The position numbers and the translations under genes are program-made. Below the pieces are notes generated by a model. That model was not told the DNA's origin, searched no databases, and saw nothing but the letters and a program-made list of their open reading frames with translations. Positions 17,058 to 25,414 of a stretch of 64,000 nt of DNA are shown here, piece after piece. The DNA lies in assembly GCF_024169315.1 (NCBI RefSeq), contig NZ_JALJWR010000001.1, positions 4,328,501 to 4,392,500 on the forward strand, in the 5' to 3' direction. Numbering within the stretch: the first letter of the stretch is position 1; each line of letters begins with the position of its first letter. This DNA is from Pseudomonas migulae. GTDB taxonomy: Bacteria > Pseudomonadota > Gammaproteobacteria > Pseudomonadales > Pseudomonadaceae.

Positions 17058-18250
17058 GGGGCGTCTCCGATAATCAGGCTGACGTTGTTGCCCCCGAAGG
17101 CAAAGGAATTGCTCATCAGGTAGCGAGGTGCAATGGACGCCAGGCGATCGGCCGGGGTCACCCAATTCAGGGCCGGCAGTCCGGGGTCGGGCTGGCCGTC
17201 CCAGACATGTGGCGGCAACGCATGGTGTTGATTGTCAGCGCTCAGGCTCAACCAGCAGAACGCCGCCTCCAGCGCGCCGGCCGCACCGAGGGTGTGACCG
17301 GTCATCGGTTTGGTCGATGAGCAGGGTACGCCGGCCGGGAACAATGCCGACACCGCCAGGCTTTCCATGGCGTCGTTGTGCTGGGTGGCGGTGCCGTGCA
17401 GGTTCAGGTAACCGACCTGTTCAGATTGCAGGTTCGCCCGGACCAAGGCTTTGCGCATCGCCTGCAGGGCGCCACGGCCGGTCGGTTCCGGAGCGGAAAT
17501 GTGGTGCGCATCGGAGCTGGCCCCACTGCTCAACAGAGCAATCGACGGTTTGTCGCCAGCCACTTTAGTCATCAGGAACAGCACGGCGGCTTCGCCGATG
17601 TTGATGCCGTTGCGATTCACCGAGAACGGGTTGCAGCGTTGTTCGCTGACGGCTTCCAGCGCCGAGAAACCGTTGAGGGTCAGTTTGCACAACGTGTCGA
17701 CGCCGCCGCACAGCACCGCGTCGCACAAGCCCAGATCCAGCAGGCGTTGGGCACTCATCAGCGCCCGGGCGCTGGAGGTGCAGGCGGTGGAAATCACATA
17801 GGCCGGGCCACTGAGTTGCAGCCAGTCGGCGAGAAAATTCGCCGGCGCGCCGAGTTCCTGTTGCTGATAGTCGTATTCGGCCGGAAACTGATGCTCGCGG
17901 ATGTAATGAGCCAGCCCGCGACTGGCTTCATCGATGCCGGACGTGCTGGTGCCGAGGATCACGCCGATGCGGTCGCGGCCGTACGTCTGGATCGCTTGAT
18001 CGATGTCGTCGTGAATTTGCAGCGCCGCTTCCAGCAGCAATTGGTTGTTGCGGCTGCTTTGCTTCGCCAGTTGCGCCGGGATCGGCGCCAGTTCGCCGCG
18101 CACCGCGGCTACCGGCAACGAGCGCTCCGGCACCCAGCCGGCTTCGCTGCGCATGCCAGAGCAGTCACCGGCAAACAGATTGCGCGCGACTTCCTGCTTG
18201 TTACGGCCCAAGGCGCAGATCACCCCGAGGGCATTGAGGTAAGCGGTCAT
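17054..18250 (-). CDS. apeO: Beta-ketoacyl-ACP synthase of aryl polyene cluster (ApeO-like)
   Basis: Condensing enzyme of 398 residues with complete catalytic triad: Cys157 in STACTSSA, His285 in LHGTATQHND and His319 in TGHTLGAAGA. In characterised aryl polyene systems the active KS works as a heterodimer with a chain-length-factor partner; the inactive partner candidate here is at 32271-32996. Start overlaps the lipoprotein gene stop by 4 bp. Confidence 0.88.
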   Translation of the reverse strand: MTAYLNALGVICALGRNKQEVARNLFAGDCSGMRSEAGWVPERSLPVAAVRGELAPIPAQLAKQSSRNNQLLLEAALQIHDDIDQAIQTYGRDRIGVILGTSTSGIDEASRGLAHYIREHQFPAEYDYQQQELGAPANFLADWLQLSGPAYVISTACTSSARALMSAQRLLDLGLCDAVLCGGVDTLCKLTLNGFSALEAVSEQRCNPFSVNRNGINIGEAAVLFLMTKVAGDKPSIALLSSGASSDAHHISAPEPTGRGALQAMRKALVRANLQSEQVGYLNLHGTATQHNDAMESLAVSALFPAGVPCSSTKPMTGHTLGAAGALEAAFCWLSLSADNQHHALPPHVWDGQPDPGLPALNWVTPADRLASIAPRYLMSNSFAFGGNNVSLIIGDAP

Positions 18251-18729
18251 GGCGTCTCACCGGACAGGGGCGTGACTAGATACTTCGGACCTTTGGGCAG
18301 GTTCAATTCAAAGCTCAACGGTTGTGAGTAACGGACTTCCCAGTGCGACGGCAGGAAGCGTTGTGCGCCATGCTGCCAGGCTCCGGGATAGTTGCCCTGC
18401 AATTCATCTTTGGGTGTGAGCGCAAACAGCAACGCGGCGAACAATTCACGGGCTTCCGGATTCGGTGGCAGCAAGCCGTCGGCCTGCCATTTGCCGTCGA
18501 TCAGTTTCTGGCGTGCCTGTGGAATGCCCAGCAAGTCCATCATCGACCAGCGAATACCCGGGCCTTCACGGGCAATCACCAATACCCAATCCTGACGCTG
18601 GCCGTCCAGCAAACGTTGGATGTGCAGTTGCTGTGGCAACGGCAGGTTCGGGGTTTGCTCGGGCAACGGCGCGTGGCTGGTGCAGGCGGTCAGTAGCAGG
18701 ACCGCGCCGAGCAGCAAAAGTCTCAGCAT
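18247..18729 (-). CDS. apeN: DUF3261-type outer-membrane lipoprotein (ApeN-like)
   Basis: A 160-residue lipoprotein with lipobox LTAC (Cys16) and Thr at +2, favouring outer-membrane sorting. The body resembles the DUF3261 lipoproteins always found in aryl polyene clusters, thought to take part in outer-membrane placement of the pigment lipid. The start at 18729 gives a clean type II signal peptide; the open frame further upstream runs through a REPIN and is not used. Confidence 0.8.
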   Translation of the reverse strand: MLRLLLLGAVLLLTACTSHAPLPEQTPNLPLPQQLHIQRLLDGQRQDWVLVIAREGPGIRWSMMDLLGIPQARQKLIDGKWQADGLLPPNPEARELFAALLFALTPKDELQGNYPGAWQHGAQRFLPSHWEVRYSQPLSFELNLPKGPKYLVTPLSGETP

Positions 18730-18741
18730 CACCGCAGACCT

Positions 18742-18832
18742 TGTGGGAACGGGCTTGCTCGCGAAGGCGGCCTTGCATTCAACATTTATGTTGGCTGACC
18801 CACCGCTTTCGCGAGCAAGCCCGCTCCCACAA
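18742..18832. repeat. REPIN inside the polyene operon
   Basis: The paired palindromes TGTGGGAACGGGCTTGCTCG and CGAGCAAGCCCGCTCCCACA lie between the methyltransferase and lipoprotein genes, making a rare ~120-bp gap in an operon where most genes overlap. Confidence 0.88.
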
Positions 18833-18851
18833 GTTTGAGTTGCACTAAACA

Positions 18852-19595
18852 TTACACAGCACCTTCAAGCGGTTTGCGCGCCACCACATTGACCAGGGTT
18901 TCTTCCCGTTGGCCAACAGGTTTTGGCTGGCGCAGACCAAAGCGTTCAAGCAGGCCGAAATCCTTGGCGCGACTCCACCACAAGTATGGATAAGACACAT
19001 TTTGCGCGCTGAATTCGAACCCTTGGCGACGAATCATTTCAAGGTACTCGGCGGCGCTCTTTTGCACGTGCATCGGATGGCGGAACAACCAGCGAATCAC
19101 CCAGGTATCAATGTAAGCCTCGGTGGATTCGGCGAACAGCAGATAACCACCGGGCTTGAGCACACGGTAGAACTCGGCCAGTGCCTTTTCCTGTTCCACC
19201 AGATGGTGGAAGGTCTGGTGACAGAACAACAGATCGACACTGGCATCCGGCACGGCAAGCGTGGCGCAGTCGCTGCCGATCAACTCCACGTCCATGCCTT
19301 GGCGCGCGGCTTCTTCACCGCTCAACTCGAGGCTGTGCGGGTCGGCGTCCACGCCGATCAGGCGCTGTGGCGCAAAGGTCTCGCGCAGGTACTGGAACGA
19401 CTTGCCCTGACCGCATCCGGCATCAAGCAATACCGGGTTGCCTGGCAACGGTTCGCTGAACAGGCCGCGCAGGTCATTGATCGCGACGCGCAACACATGG
19501 TGCTGCCAGGTGTGACTGCGCAGGAACCAGAAACCGAACCGGGTCTCTTCGACGTAGTTTTCGCTCAAGTAGCTCAAGAGGCAGCACTCGCGCAA
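18852..19595 (-). CDS. SAM-dependent methyltransferase of aryl polyene cluster
   Basis: Class I methyltransferase of 247 residues with motif I LLDAGCGQGKS, an acidic IGVDAD strand end and a VDLLFCHQTFHH segment followed by FYRVLKPGGYLLF. It probably O- or C-methylates the aryl head group of the polyene; methylated head groups are known for aryl polyenes and xanthomonadins. It overlaps the flavoenzyme gene by 22 bp. Confidence 0.83.
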   Translation of the reverse strand: MRECCLLSYLSENYVEETRFGFWFLRSHTWQHHVLRVAINDLRGLFSEPLPGNPVLLDAGCGQGKSFQYLRETFAPQRLIGVDADPHSLELSGEEAARQGMDVELIGSDCATLAVPDASVDLLFCHQTFHHLVEQEKALAEFYRVLKPGGYLLFAESTEAYIDTWVIRWLFRHPMHVQKSAAEYLEMIRRQGFEFSAQNVSYPYLWWSRAKDFGLLERFGLRQPKPVGQREETLVNVVARKPLEGAV

Positions 19596-20821
19596 ATTTC
19601 CGAGAGCATGCGCAACCGGCGCTTGGCTTCGCTGACGAACGGATTACGCTCGTCCCACGCATAACCGGCCAGGATCGAGCTGATCATCCGGCGAATATCC
19701 TCAGAACCGCCCTCGTGATAAATCACATCCTGGAAGGTCCCGGCGTACCAGCCTTCGACATAGCAACGGAACGTATCGACGCCACGCTTGAGCGGTTCGG
19801 CGAACTCGGTCTGCCAGTCGACGCTCTCCCCCTGCAACTGACGGTGCAGAACACCGGCGGCCATGCTCGCCGAGCGCATGGCGATGGTCACGCCGGAGGA
19901 AAACACCGGGTCGAGGAATTCCGCGGCGTTGCCGAGCAGTGCAAAACCAGGGCCGTGCAGGGTTTTGACGTTGGCCGAGTAGCCGCCGATGGTGCGCGCC
20001 GGCGTATCCCACACGGCGTTTTTCAGCACGCCGGACAGGCTTGGGGTTTCAGCGATGAACCCACGCAGGCACGCGTCCAGATTGTCCACGCGGCCTTCAT
20101 AGTGTTCGGCTGCCGCGACAACACCCACCGAGCAACGGCCGTTGCTGAACGGAATGGTCCAGAACCAGATATCGCGCTGGGTCGGGTGGGTGGTGATGAG
20201 GATCTTTTCCCGTTCGAATGTCGGGCTGTCGATATGGTCTTCGATGTGCGTGAACACGGCTTGGCGTACGGGAAAGTTCGACGGTGCTTCAAGGTCGAGC
20301 AAGCGGGGCAGGACACGACCGTAACCGCTGGCATCGAGCATGAAGTCAGCTTCGATAGCGTACTCGCTGCCGTCTTCACGGCGCACGCCGAGCTGCGGTT
20401 TCGCCCGGTCGACATCGACGCTGATGATGGCTTCGCCGTAGCGGATTTCGACGCCCTGCAACGCGGCCTGATCGGCCAGCAGCTTGTCGAAGTCGGCGCG
20501 CTGGACCTGGAAGGTGGTCGGCTTGCCGTGGCTGAACGTGTCGCCGAAATCGAAAGCGCTATAGCGCTCGCCCCAGGCAAATGCGGCACCGTTCTTCATC
20601 TGGAAACCGGCTGCGTTGACGGCATCGAGCATGCCCGCTTCCTCGACGAAATCCAGGCAGTGCGACAGCAGGCTTTCGCCGATGGAAAACCTTGGGAAAT
20701 GCTGGCGCTCAATCACCAGGACGTCATGTCCTTTGCGCTTGAGCAGCGCGGCGGCAATGGCGCCCGACGGGCCGGCGCCGATGATTACTACCTGACGACG
20801 TTCCATTTCAACGATTGGCAT
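19574..20821 (-). CDS. FAD-dependent halogenase/monooxygenase-like enzyme
   Basis: A 415-residue flavoprotein of the tryptophan/phenol halogenase superfamily. The FAD motif IGAGPSGAIAA is at residues 14-24, followed by FSIGESLL. It keeps two halogenase marks: the WxWxIP motif (Trp219-Phe-Trp221-Thr-Ile-Pro224) and a GFQMKNGAAF segment with Lys76 where phenolic halogenases have their catalytic lysine. It may halogenate the aryl ring or polyene, as in brominated xanthomonadins, or act as a hydroxylase. Start codon at 20821 overlaps the antiporter gene; Met6 at 20806 is an alternative. Confidence 0.75.
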   Translation of the reverse strand: MPIVEMERRQVVIIGAGPSGAIAAALLKRKGHDVLVIERQHFPRFSIGESLLSHCLDFVEEAGMLDAVNAAGFQMKNGAAFAWGERYSAFDFGDTFSHGKPTTFQVQRADFDKLLADQAALQGVEIRYGEAIISVDVDRAKPQLGVRREDGSEYAIEADFMLDASGYGRVLPRLLDLEAPSNFPVRQAVFTHIEDHIDSPTFEREKILITTHPTQRDIWFWTIPFSNGRCSVGVVAAAEHYEGRVDNLDACLRGFIAETPSLSGVLKNAVWDTPARTIGGYSANVKTLHGPGFALLGNAAEFLDPVFSSGVTIAMRSASMAAGVLHRQLQGESVDWQTEFAEPLKRGVDTFRCYVEGWYAGTFQDVIYHEGGSEDIRRMISSILAGYAWDERNPFVSEAKRRLRMLSEICASAAS

Positions 20822-21965
20822 GGGGGCTCCTTGCCGGGACGGCAGCTTTCAAGGGGATTCGATGCATGCCGACCAATGCCGGCAGCAGTGTCGCGATCAG
20901 GCCCATCAACATCAACGCGAAGTACAGCGGCGGGCTGATGAGCTGTTGTTGCAGCAGCAGGTTGAGAAAGACGATCTCACTCAAGCCGCGAATATTCAGC
21001 AGCACACTTTCGCGCCAGCGACTGGCGCCGGCGAACGAGGCGCCGGCCCAGCCGAGACCCAGCCAGTTGCCCAGCAGTTTGCTGGCAATCGGCAACAGCA
21101 ACAGTGCGGCCAGTTGCGCCCAGCCAAGGCTGTCCATGGCGCTGTGGACATTGATCTGCACGATACCGAACGTGAGGATCAGCGGGATCGCGATCCAGGT
21201 CTGCAAGCGATTCATCCAGATCGCCGGCACCGGCAACACCAGCGGCACCTTTAGCGCGGCCATGCACAGCAGATAACCGATGCCGACAATCAGCGCATTG
21301 AGTTTGTAGTGCTCGGCCACCACCAGCAGCGCGAAGAAACAACCGCTGTACAGTCGAGGCTGGCGCAGGCCGAGAACCCGCAGCAGCAAGGGCACACACG
21401 CGCAGGCCAGGGGCAGCAGCAGACTGCTCAGGTGCAGGCTGCCTTGGGCAATGGCGAACAGCGTCCAGCAGATGAGATCGATCAGGATCGCGGTCTGCAC
21501 CAGTCGCCGGGTGGCGCTGGACGGGTAACCGATATGCCGTAAGTACAGATACAACACCGGGATCGCGGTGATGGCGAACAGCAAGCCCACCGCCAGCGAA
21601 CTGATCCATGGCTGTGGCGGCAGCCACCAGATCGCGGTGGCGAGGCCGCAGGCAAACGGCACGCAGAAACTCGGCAGGGCGATTTTCAGGCTCTGGCGAT
21701 CGAGTCGCAGATCGATCACGTCGCTGAGGATGTAGCCCAGCAATAGCGCGAAACTCAGGCTGTAGAGGTTTTTCAGCCAGATCGGTGCGACCAGCGTTGC
21801 GCCGCTCAACTGCCAGTGGGGTTCGATCCAGAAGTACATCAGCAGTGGCAGAACGACGGTGGCCAGCAGTAGCTGGCTGACGATCGGGATCATGCCGAAA
21901 TGACGACCGACCCGCGTGGCCACGGCGAACAGCGCCAGGGCCATCACCCAGAACAGGACGACCAT
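20808..21965 (-). CDS. Sodium/proton antiporter-like membrane protein
   Basis: A 385-residue polytopic inner-membrane protein with about 11-12 hydrophobic helices, resembling the membrane half of CPA2/KefB-type cation-proton antiporters; the segment TAILIDLICWTLFAIAQG holds a membrane aspartate. No cytoplasmic RCK domain follows. Its start overlaps the MMPL gene stop (ATGA). Its role in the polyene pathway is unknown; it might energise export or affect the proton gradient, but that is a guess. Confidence 0.65.
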   Translation of the reverse strand: MVVLFWVMALALFAVATRVGRHFGMIPIVSQLLLATVVLPLLMYFWIEPHWQLSGATLVAPIWLKNLYSLSFALLLGYILSDVIDLRLDRQSLKIALPSFCVPFACGLATAIWWLPPQPWISSLAVGLLFAITAIPVLYLYLRHIGYPSSATRRLVQTAILIDLICWTLFAIAQGSLHLSSLLLPLACACVPLLLRVLGLRQPRLYSGCFFALLVVAEHYKLNALIVGIGYLLCMAALKVPLVLPVPAIWMNRLQTWIAIPLILTFGIVQINVHSAMDSLGWAQLAALLLLPIASKLLGNWLGLGWAGASFAGASRWRESVLLNIRGLSEIVFLNLLLQQQLISPPLYFALMLMGLIATLLPALVGMHRIPLKAAVPARSPHANR

Positions 21966-24304
21966 CACGCTGCCGACTCCGCGACGCGGGTCGCATGGAC
22001 TTGTCGCCCGGCCCACGGCGCGAGCAGGAAGCTGAACGCCAGGCCCAGGCTCACCGACAATCCGAAGTTGCTCACCGCCGGTGTACTGGACACCGCCAGC
22101 AAACCGAACGACAGCCAGGTGGTCAGCGCCGCCAGCAAGGTGCCCAGCAGGCTCACGGCGGCACCGCCGACCTGTTCGCGCATGAGGATCGCGTAATCGA
22201 CGCTGATCGCCGTCACCAGCAGCAGGCCGAACAGGCTGAACAACGTCAGCGGCTGTCCGAGCCAGCCGAGACTGGCAAGGCTGCACACCGCCGCCAGCAG
22301 CGGCAGCGAGACGATTCGCAGCGCGCCGCCGAGGCTGAACGGCAGAATCAACACCAGCACGATCAGCACGCAGGAGGCGAGTTTCAGTTCAGCGGCGCTG
22401 ATCTGCGTCTCGGCGAAAACCTTGTTCAATTCACCCAGGCGATCCACCAGTTCCACGCCCGGCAAATCCAGCGCTTGCACCCGAAGCAGCGCGGGGTTGT
22501 TCAGGCCTTGCAGACTGACCACCGCCGCCACGCCGTCCTCGGTCGGGCCCAGCCACAGTGTGCGATAGGGCTCGGCCAACGGACCGGTCAGCGCGCTGTC
22601 GATGTCTTCAACAGGCAATGCCTGCAACTTCGCCAGCTCGGCTTTCAGTGCTTCAAGCGGCACGCCGACGTCGAGTAGCGGTTGCCAGAATGGCGGCAAC
22701 TTGTTCAGCGCTTCGCGTACCTGATCTTGCTCGCGGGGCTGACTAACCAGTTGATTGAGCGACAGGTAGCCCTGGAGTTTGTCCAGGTTGACCAACTGAT
22801 CCAGCCGCTCGCTCAGCGCGGTTTGGCGTTCGAGCAGTTCTTGCTGATTGGCGGCCCGCACCAGGAAGAACTGGCTGGTGGGTTGGTAGCCGGTGATGCG
22901 TGCGATGGTCTGGGCTTCGTCAGTCAGTTGCTGCGGCGCGCCGACCCATTGGCGAATGTCGTTTTTGCTGTCGAGCTGCAACAGGCCACCCACGCAAAAG
23001 GCGATCAGCAGCGCCAGTAGCACCGGCGTTCGCGTAATCCTGAGCAGTGCTTCACGACGATCCAGCAAATATTCGGACACCCGCAGAGGCCACTGCGCCG
23101 GGCGCAAATCCACACCCTTGAGCAGCGCGGGCAGCAGGCACACGGCGGACAGGTACGCGCCGAGCAGGCCGGCGGCGGAGAACACGGCGATCTGGGTCAG
23201 GGCCGGGAACGGCGTCCAGGCCAGCGCGAGGTAACCGATGCAACTGGTGATCAGGCTCAGCGTCAGGCCCGGCAATGTCAGGCGCAACGCCGGCCAGCTG
23301 TGCCAGGGTTTCAGGCTCCAGCTCTTGGACAAATAGTGCAGCGGGTAATCGACCGCGACGCCGATCAGGCTGGAGCCGAGCACCAGTGTCATCACATGCA
23401 TATGGCCGAACAGCGCCACACACGCCACCGCGCCGAACAGCATGCCCACCAGCACCGGGACAAACGCCAGCAACACCCGCAACCGACGGAAGGCCAGCAG
23501 CAACAGCAACAGAATGCCGACGGTGGCGCCGCCGCCCACCCAGGTCATTTCCCGGGTGGCTTGTTGTTGACCGGCGGCTGCGTAGAGCAAACCGCTGGCG
23601 GCCAGCAGTTGCACATCGCTCTGGGCCGCTTCTTCGCGGCTGTGCTTGAGCAGTTCGGCCACTTGCAGCGGCAGGTTCATGTCAAAGGCATTGCCGGTGG
23701 TGCGCGCCCGCAGCAACACCCAGCTCTTGCCGTCGGCATCGGCGACCAGCGCGCCGCTGCCGATATCCAGTTGTACCGAGCCGTGTTGCGGCTGGCTGTT
23801 CTGAATGCGCCCGGTCAGGCCCAGCCAGTCGTCCTGGCTCGGCACCAGGCTGAAACCGGTGAACGGGTCGAACAGCGCTTGCACCCGTTGCTGAATGAAC
23901 GCGTCGGGGTGCTCGATCAGTTGCTGTCGGTCCGTTGCCGAAAGCATCGCCAGGCGACCTTGCAGCAATTGCGTGCGCAGCGCTGGCAAGTCGGCTTGCA
24001 GGGTCCATTGGACTTTTTCGAACAAACCGCTGGCTTGCCACTGCTCGCCCAGTTTCTGCGCCATGGCGACGGCTTGCTGACGATCCTGGTGACCGACCAG
24101 CACCAGCATTTCGCGGTTCAGCGGTTCTTGCATGCGTTGTTCGGCGCGCAGTTCCAGCGCGTCCGGTGCCGTGCCCGGCACCAGTTCCATCAGGTTGGCC
24201 GACAGCGGTGCGCCGTCGCGCCATTGCCAACCGGCGAGCGCAAGCACGGCCAGCAGCAGGATCAAAAACAGGCGTGGAAGCGCGCGTTCACTCGGCAAAG
24301 TCAT
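21965..24304 (-). CDS. apeM: MMPL/RND-family exporter (ApeM-like)
   Basis: Large inner-membrane transporter of 779 residues with two repeats, each a helix plus a big periplasmic loop plus a five-helix block. It belongs with the MMPL/'predicted exporter' RND proteins, which move hydrophobic products. In aryl polyene clusters it is always paired with a LolA-like carrier and is expected to hand the product from the inner membrane to that carrier. It overlaps the LolA-like gene by 17 bp. Confidence 0.85.
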   Translation of the reverse strand: MTLPSERALPRLFLILLLAVLALAGWQWRDGAPLSANLMELVPGTAPDALELRAEQRMQEPLNREMLVLVGHQDRQQAVAMAQKLGEQWQASGLFEKVQWTLQADLPALRTQLLQGRLAMLSATDRQQLIEHPDAFIQQRVQALFDPFTGFSLVPSQDDWLGLTGRIQNSQPQHGSVQLDIGSGALVADADGKSWVLLRARTTGNAFDMNLPLQVAELLKHSREEAAQSDVQLLAASGLLYAAAGQQQATREMTWVGGGATVGILLLLLLAFRRLRVLLAFVPVLVGMLFGAVACVALFGHMHVMTLVLGSSLIGVAVDYPLHYLSKSWSLKPWHSWPALRLTLPGLTLSLITSCIGYLALAWTPFPALTQIAVFSAAGLLGAYLSAVCLLPALLKGVDLRPAQWPLRVSEYLLDRREALLRITRTPVLLALLIAFCVGGLLQLDSKNDIRQWVGAPQQLTDEAQTIARITGYQPTSQFFLVRAANQQELLERQTALSERLDQLVNLDKLQGYLSLNQLVSQPREQDQVREALNKLPPFWQPLLDVGVPLEALKAELAKLQALPVEDIDSALTGPLAEPYRTLWLGPTEDGVAAVVSLQGLNNPALLRVQALDLPGVELVDRLGELNKVFAETQISAAELKLASCVLIVLVLILPFSLGGALRIVSLPLLAAVCSLASLGWLGQPLTLFSLFGLLLVTAISVDYAILMREQVGGAAVSLLGTLLAALTTWLSFGLLAVSSTPAVSNFGLSVSLGLAFSFLLAPWAGRQVHATRVAESAA

Positions 24305-24992
24305 GTTGCTCCGCGTCGCTCAAGGGTTGGGTGCTGGTGCTGTCCTGCATGTGCAACAGGGTGCTGTCGCCCTGGGTTTCCAGCAACTCGATGCTGTGCA
24401 CCAGTTCGCCGCCGGCAATGTTGATCTGATTGAACACCTGCTTGAGCAGCAGCGAGCGCGGGATCAAGGTCAGTTTCCAGTTCTGTGCATCGCCGCTCAG
24501 GGACAGTTCGAAGTCCCGTTGCAGGCCGCTGCTGTCACCTTGCAGCACGGCGAGGAACAAGCGGTTCTGCTCGGCACCGGCACTCTTGCTTGGCAACATC
24601 TGCCACCCGCTGGCGTCACGCCGCGCAATGCCTTTGGCGGTGATGCGGTAATCCTGTTGCAGCGGCGTTTTCAGCAGCCAGAGCAGGCCGTGGTTTTTCG
24701 CAAGAACGAAGGTGCCCTTGCTGGTCAGCGGCTGGGGCAGGGCGCGCAGGTGTTTTTCCTGGATGAAGTGGCCGTGGATCACATCGGGTCTGGCCAGTTG
24801 ATCGCTGAGTTGTTGCAGATCGAAGGCGTTGGCCAGCCCTGGAATGCCCAATAACACGCAGAACACTGTAGGAGCGAGCTTGCTCGCGAAAAGCCTGAGA
24901 GCGCCGCGGGGTTTCAGGTGCCCAGCGTTATCGTTAACGACCATCGCGGGCAAGCCCACTCCCACAGGGGAACGGCGGGGGCAGAAAATCAT
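24288..24992 (-). CDS. apeL: LolA-like outer-membrane carrier protein with REPIN in its N-terminus (ApeL-like)
   Basis: Periplasmic LolA/LolC-like carrier expected to shuttle the polyene lipid across the periplasm. The domain starts AFDLQQLSDQLARPDVIHGHF, with the core RQ...FLVL-like strands of the family. The ATG at 24992 overlaps the thioesterase stop (ATGA) and is the natural start, yet codons ~9-42 are made of a REPIN (24867-24967) that stays in frame. The result is a ~40-residue charged tail ahead of the signal-peptide core TVFCVLLGIPGLANA. Internal starts (for example Met17, also within the inserted part) are possible. Whether export still works needs testing. Confidence 0.8.
   Translation of the reverse strand: MIFCPRRSPVGVGLPAMVVNDNAGHLKPRGALRLFASKLAPTVFCVLLGIPGLANAFDLQQLSDQLARPDVIHGHFIQEKHLRALPQPLTSKGTFVLAKNHGLLWLLKTPLQQDYRITAKGIARRDASGWQMLPSKSAGAEQNRLFLAVLQGDSSGLQRDFELSLSGDAQNWKLTLIPRSLLLKQVFNQINIAGGELVHSIELLETQGDSTLLHMQDSTSTQPLSDAEQHDFAE
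24867..24967. repeat. REPIN within the coding start of the LolA-like gene
   Basis: TGTAGGAGCGAGCTTGCTCG and the partner CGCGGGCAAGCCCACTCCCA are in inverse orientation. On the minus strand the block is translated in frame as part of the LolA-like N-terminus. The two arms differ more than in other copies here. Confidence 0.85.
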
Positions 24993-25414
24993 GGCAAGGC
25001 CCTCTCGACGGCATCGGTGAAGATCTTGGGCGAGGCCAGTTGCATCTCACGGCTGCTCATGTCGACGGCGACCTGTACGGAACTGGCCCGGGTCAAACGT
25101 TCACCGGTTTCCAGATCGCTGATCAGGTAATTGATCTTCAACCGGTTCTCCCACTCCACCAGATTCGCCCGCACGTTCAGCTTCTGGCCGAACACGGCGC
25201 CGCGCACGTAGCGCAATTGCAGGTCGATCACCGGCCAGGCGTAACCCGACGCGACCATGGCGTCGTAGTTGTGGCCGAGCTTGTCCAGCAGCGCGCAACG
25301 AGCGATTTCCAGGTATTTGACGTAATGGCCGTGCCAGACGACGTTCATGGTGTCGACGTCAAAGAACGGCACGAGGATTTCCGTATCGGTGTGAAGCACT
25401 CCCTTGCTACGCAT
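24989..25414 (-). CDS. apeK: Acyl-CoA/ACP thioesterase, 4HBT hotdog family (ApeK-like)
   Basis: A 141-residue hotdog thioesterase. The N-terminal pattern VPFFDVDTMNVVWHGHYVKYLE matches the 4-hydroxybenzoyl-CoA thioesterase active site, with the catalytic Asp in FFDVD. It may release or proof-read acyl intermediates in polyene synthesis. Start at 25414 overlaps the lyase stop by 8 bp. Confidence 0.87.
   Translation of the reverse strand: MRSKGVLHTDTEILVPFFDVDTMNVVWHGHYVKYLEIARCALLDKLGHNYDAMVASGYAWPVIDLQLRYVRGAVFGQKLNVRANLVEWENRLKINYLISDLETGERLTRASSVQVAVDMSSREMQLASPKIFTDAVERALP

Noticed and set aside
24288..24992. LolA-like gene as a pseudogene because of the REPIN
   Set aside because: The frame is intact from an operon-coupled ATG to the stop and a signal-peptide core remains, so I keep it as a gene with an altered N-terminus.
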